Source: Roseiarcus sp963805295 (GTDB taxonomy: Bacteria > Pseudomonadota > Alphaproteobacteria > Rhizobiales > Beijerinckiaceae). From it: a DNA stretch of 64,000 bases. The notes under the pieces were generated by a model. That model was given only the letters and a program-made list of their open reading frames with translations, did not search any database and had not been told where the DNA came from. Below are positions 62,280 to 64,000 of the stretch, one piece after another; the stretch's first letter is position 1, and every line of letters starts with the position of its first letter. The DNA lies in assembly GCA_963805295.1 (NCBI GenBank), contig CAWDTW010000034.1, positions 62,001 through 126,000 on the forward strand, in the 5' to 3' direction. The translations under genes and the position numbers were made by a program.

Positions 62280-63287
62280 TTACGTCCTCAGCACAATCTT
62301 GCCGATATGCGCGGCGCTCTCCATCCGTGCGTGCGCCTTGGCGGCTTCGCCGAGCGGGAAAACCGAGTCGATCACCGGTTTGCAGCGGCCGGCCTCGATG
62401 AGCGGCCAGACCTTGGCCCTCAGGGCGTCGGCGATCGCCGCCTTGTCCACCGGCGAGCGCGGCCGAAGCGTGGAGCCGGTGTGGATGAGGCGCTTGTGCA
62501 TGAGCGGCCGGAGGTCGATCTTCGCCCTCTGGCCCTGCAGGAAGGCGATCTGAACAATTCGGCCGTCCAACGCCGCGGCCGCGTAATTGCGCGCCACATA
62601 GTCGCCTCCGACCATGTCGAGAATGACGTCCGCCCCGCGGCCATTGGTCGCAGCCAGGGTCCGCGCGACAAAATCATCGGTCCGATAATTGACGCCGAGG
62701 TCGGCCCCGAGCCGCTCGCATGTCCTCGCCTTCTCGTCCGATCCCGCCGTCGCGATCACCGTCGCCCCGAAGGCCTTAGCGAGCATAATCGCGGTCGTGC
62801 CAATGCCGGACGTCCCGCCGTGGACAAGCAGGGTCTCGCCGGGTTTCAGCGCGCCGCGGTCGAAGACGTTGGTCCAGACGGTGAAGTAGGTTTCGGGAAT
62901 CGCCGCCGCCTCGACCGCCGTCAGGCCGGAGGGGATCGGCAGAGCGTTGGTCTCATGAGCGACGCAGAAGTCGGCGTAGCCGCCGCCGGCGACGAGCGCA
63001 GTCACGCGCGCGCCCACCGCATGACGCACCGCGTTGGGGCCCCGCGCCGCCACCTTGCCTGCCGCCTCGAGCCCCAGCACGTCGCTCGCCCCGGGCGGCG
63101 GCGGATGTTGGCCCATGCGCTGCATGACGTCAGGCCGATTGACGCCCGCCGCCTCGACCTTGACCAGGTTGACCAGGATCTCCCCCTCTCCGGGAACCGG
63201 GCGCGGACGCATGTCGATTTCGAGCACGTCCGGTCCCCCCGGCCGCACGGCGACGACGGCGCGCATCGTCTCGCTTTGACTGGTCAT
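62280..63287 (-). CDS. NADPH:quinone oxidoreductase (MDR family)
   Basis: 335 residues of the zinc-free medium-chain reductase type: G-V-N-R-P-D-V-M-Q-R, then the NADPH motif L-V-H-G-G-T-S-G-I-G-T-T-A-I and I-A-T-A-G-S-D-E-K. Likely reduces quinones or enals with NADPH. The ATG at 63287 follows GGAGAAG; the frame extends upstream without similarity. The stop of the neighbouring GST frame lies close by, and the two may be co-transcribed. Confidence 0.88.
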   Translation of the reverse strand: MTSQSETMRAVVAVRPGGPDVLEIDMRPRPVPGEGEILVNLVKVEAAGVNRPDVMQRMGQHPPPPGASDVLGLEAAGKVAARGPNAVRHAVGARVTALVAGGGYADFCVAHETNALPIPSGLTAVEAAAIPETYFTVWTNVFDRGALKPGETLLVHGGTSGIGTTAIMLAKAFGATVIATAGSDEKARTCERLGADLGVNYRTDDFVARTLAATNGRGADVILDMVGGDYVARNYAAAALDGRIVQIAFLQGQRAKIDLRPLMHKRLIHTGSTLRPRSPVDKAAIADALRAKVWPLIEAGRCKPVIDSVFPLGEAAKAHARMESAAHIGKIVLRT

Positions 63288-63342
63288 CCCCTCTTCTCCC
63301 GCGTCCGGGCCTTTTTGTCGAGGTCGAGGAAGGGGGGCGTCG

Positions 63343-63985
63343 TCAACCGGCGGGCGCGAGCTCGGCGGTCGCGCCGTCCTCCGGCGGCGCCGCGCGAAAA
63401 GCGGGAAGCGCTTCGGCGCGCGCGCAAAACGCGCCAAAGTTCGGATAGCGGCTCCCCACGAGCAAGTCCGCAATCGCGCCCTGCGCGAAGCCGAAGGCGC
63501 AGGCCGCGGAAATGTCGCCGAGGCCGAGTCCGCCCGCAATCCAGCCCGACTTCGGCAATTCGGCATCCAGCGCGGCAAGGCCAGCCGTCAGTTGGCCCAT
63601 GATCCGGTCGATCCAGGGCTGATGTCGTCTTTCGGCTGGACGCAGCGCGCGTTCGTAATGGCTCTGTACTGCCTTCTCCATCATGGTCAGGGCGAGTCCG
63701 GTCGTCCGAAGAGCGCTCAAGCGTAGCGGCGCCTCCGACGGCGTCAGCGCCGCGATCCCCGGATAGGAAGCGGCGAGGTATTCGAGAATGACGTTCGAAA
63801 TCCATCAACACGGTCCCGTCGTCGACGACCAACGTCGGCGCTTTGAGGAGCGCGTTGATCCGCGAGAATTCGTCGATCTGCCGGAACAGCGAAATCGGGC
63901 GGTGCGTGAAGGGAATTCTTGCGGCAATGAGGGCGACGGCGACGCGCCGCACATATGGCGAATCGAGCATACCGATCAGCTGCAC
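63343..63985 (-). CDS. Glutathione S-transferase family protein, apparent frameshift at a GANTC site
   Basis: The N-terminal thioredoxin-like domain (M-L-D-S-P-Y-V-R-R-V-A-V) and the helical C-domain (W-I-D-R-I-M-G-Q-L, L-G-D-I-S-A-A-C-A-F-G-F) are typical of GSTs. An extra base in GAAATC (63797-63802; GAATC expected) breaks V-L-M-D-S-N-V-I-L-E-Y-L. Corrected length is about 213 residues. The start is GTG 63985 with AGGA upstream, close to the window end but complete. Substrate unknown. Confidence 0.85.
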
Positions 63986-64000
63986 TTGATCCTCATCGGT

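Noticed and set aside
61752..63602. 616-codon + strand frame
   Set aside because: Antisense to rsfS and the quinone oxidoreductase, both of which have clear family signatures; the frame is Arg/Ala-rich without motifs.

Overview
The window is GC-rich chromosomal DNA from an alphaproteobacterium, most likely of the order Hyphomicrobiales (Rhizobiales). The evidence is a TrcR (DUF1013) cell-cycle regulator, a hemD / mitofilin-like / HemY block, a PreTA pyrimidine reductase pair, tandem S41 proteases beside a degenerate EnvC, and HrcA/CIRCE control of groESL. The genus cannot be fixed from sequence alone; a methanotroph-type relative is a guess.

Layout. 0-6.5 kb is core: phoU, a TonB/TolA-like protein, groES-groEL behind a CIRCE operator, a broken xthA and a cystathionine gamma-synthase-family enzyme. 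6.5-20.9 kb is an accessory graveyard: fragments of IS6 and IS1380 transposases, a RecD-like helicase and a Sel1 protein, phage or plasmid replication pieces (prim-pol primase and D5-type helicase, split by a 128-bp MITE), an HTH regulator, orphan winged-helix modules, a candidate small RNA, and a large HNH-like/NACHT/HEAT protein that looks like an anti-phage NTPase. A 3' fragment of a tRNA-Lys gene at 20.5 kb, a 143-bp MITE and an intact tRNA-Thr(GGT) mark its right border. 21.3-25.1 kb is envelope sugar metabolism (kdsD, galU, galE) plus a DUF433/DUF5615 toxin-antitoxin pair. 25.2-28.8 kb is a second small accessory patch built on an IS4-family element, which shares ends with the 128-bp MITE and itself carries a 345-bp insertion. 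29-32.5 kb is a branched-chain amino-acid-type ABC transporter (livGFHM, no binding protein). 33-47 kb is core: an FAD reductase, HemY-like, mitofilin-like, hemD, an acyltransferase, a PIN-domain pair, tsaD, trcR and preTA under a RutR-like operator. 47.3-51.4 kb is a third accessory patch (IS, decayed brnTA, orphan MNT antitoxin, REP palindromes). 51.4-64 kb is core again: pcp, two acyl-CoA dehydrogenases, purH, S41 proteases, envC, rlmH, rsfS, a quinone oxidoreductase and a glutathione S-transferase.

Two points affect how the annotation should be read. First, eight genes carry a single extra base, and in every case that base sits inside a GANTC motif, the CcrM methylation site of alphaproteobacteria. 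Removing it restores a normal protein. Seven of the eight genes otherwise look intact; the eighth is an unidentified protein. These are probably consensus errors at methylated sites, not pseudogenes, and I list them as CDS. Second, the broken genes of the accessory patches (IS transposases, brnT, xthA, recD, HEPN, ParB-like) show deletions, truncations and insertions away from GANTC and are probably truly decayed.
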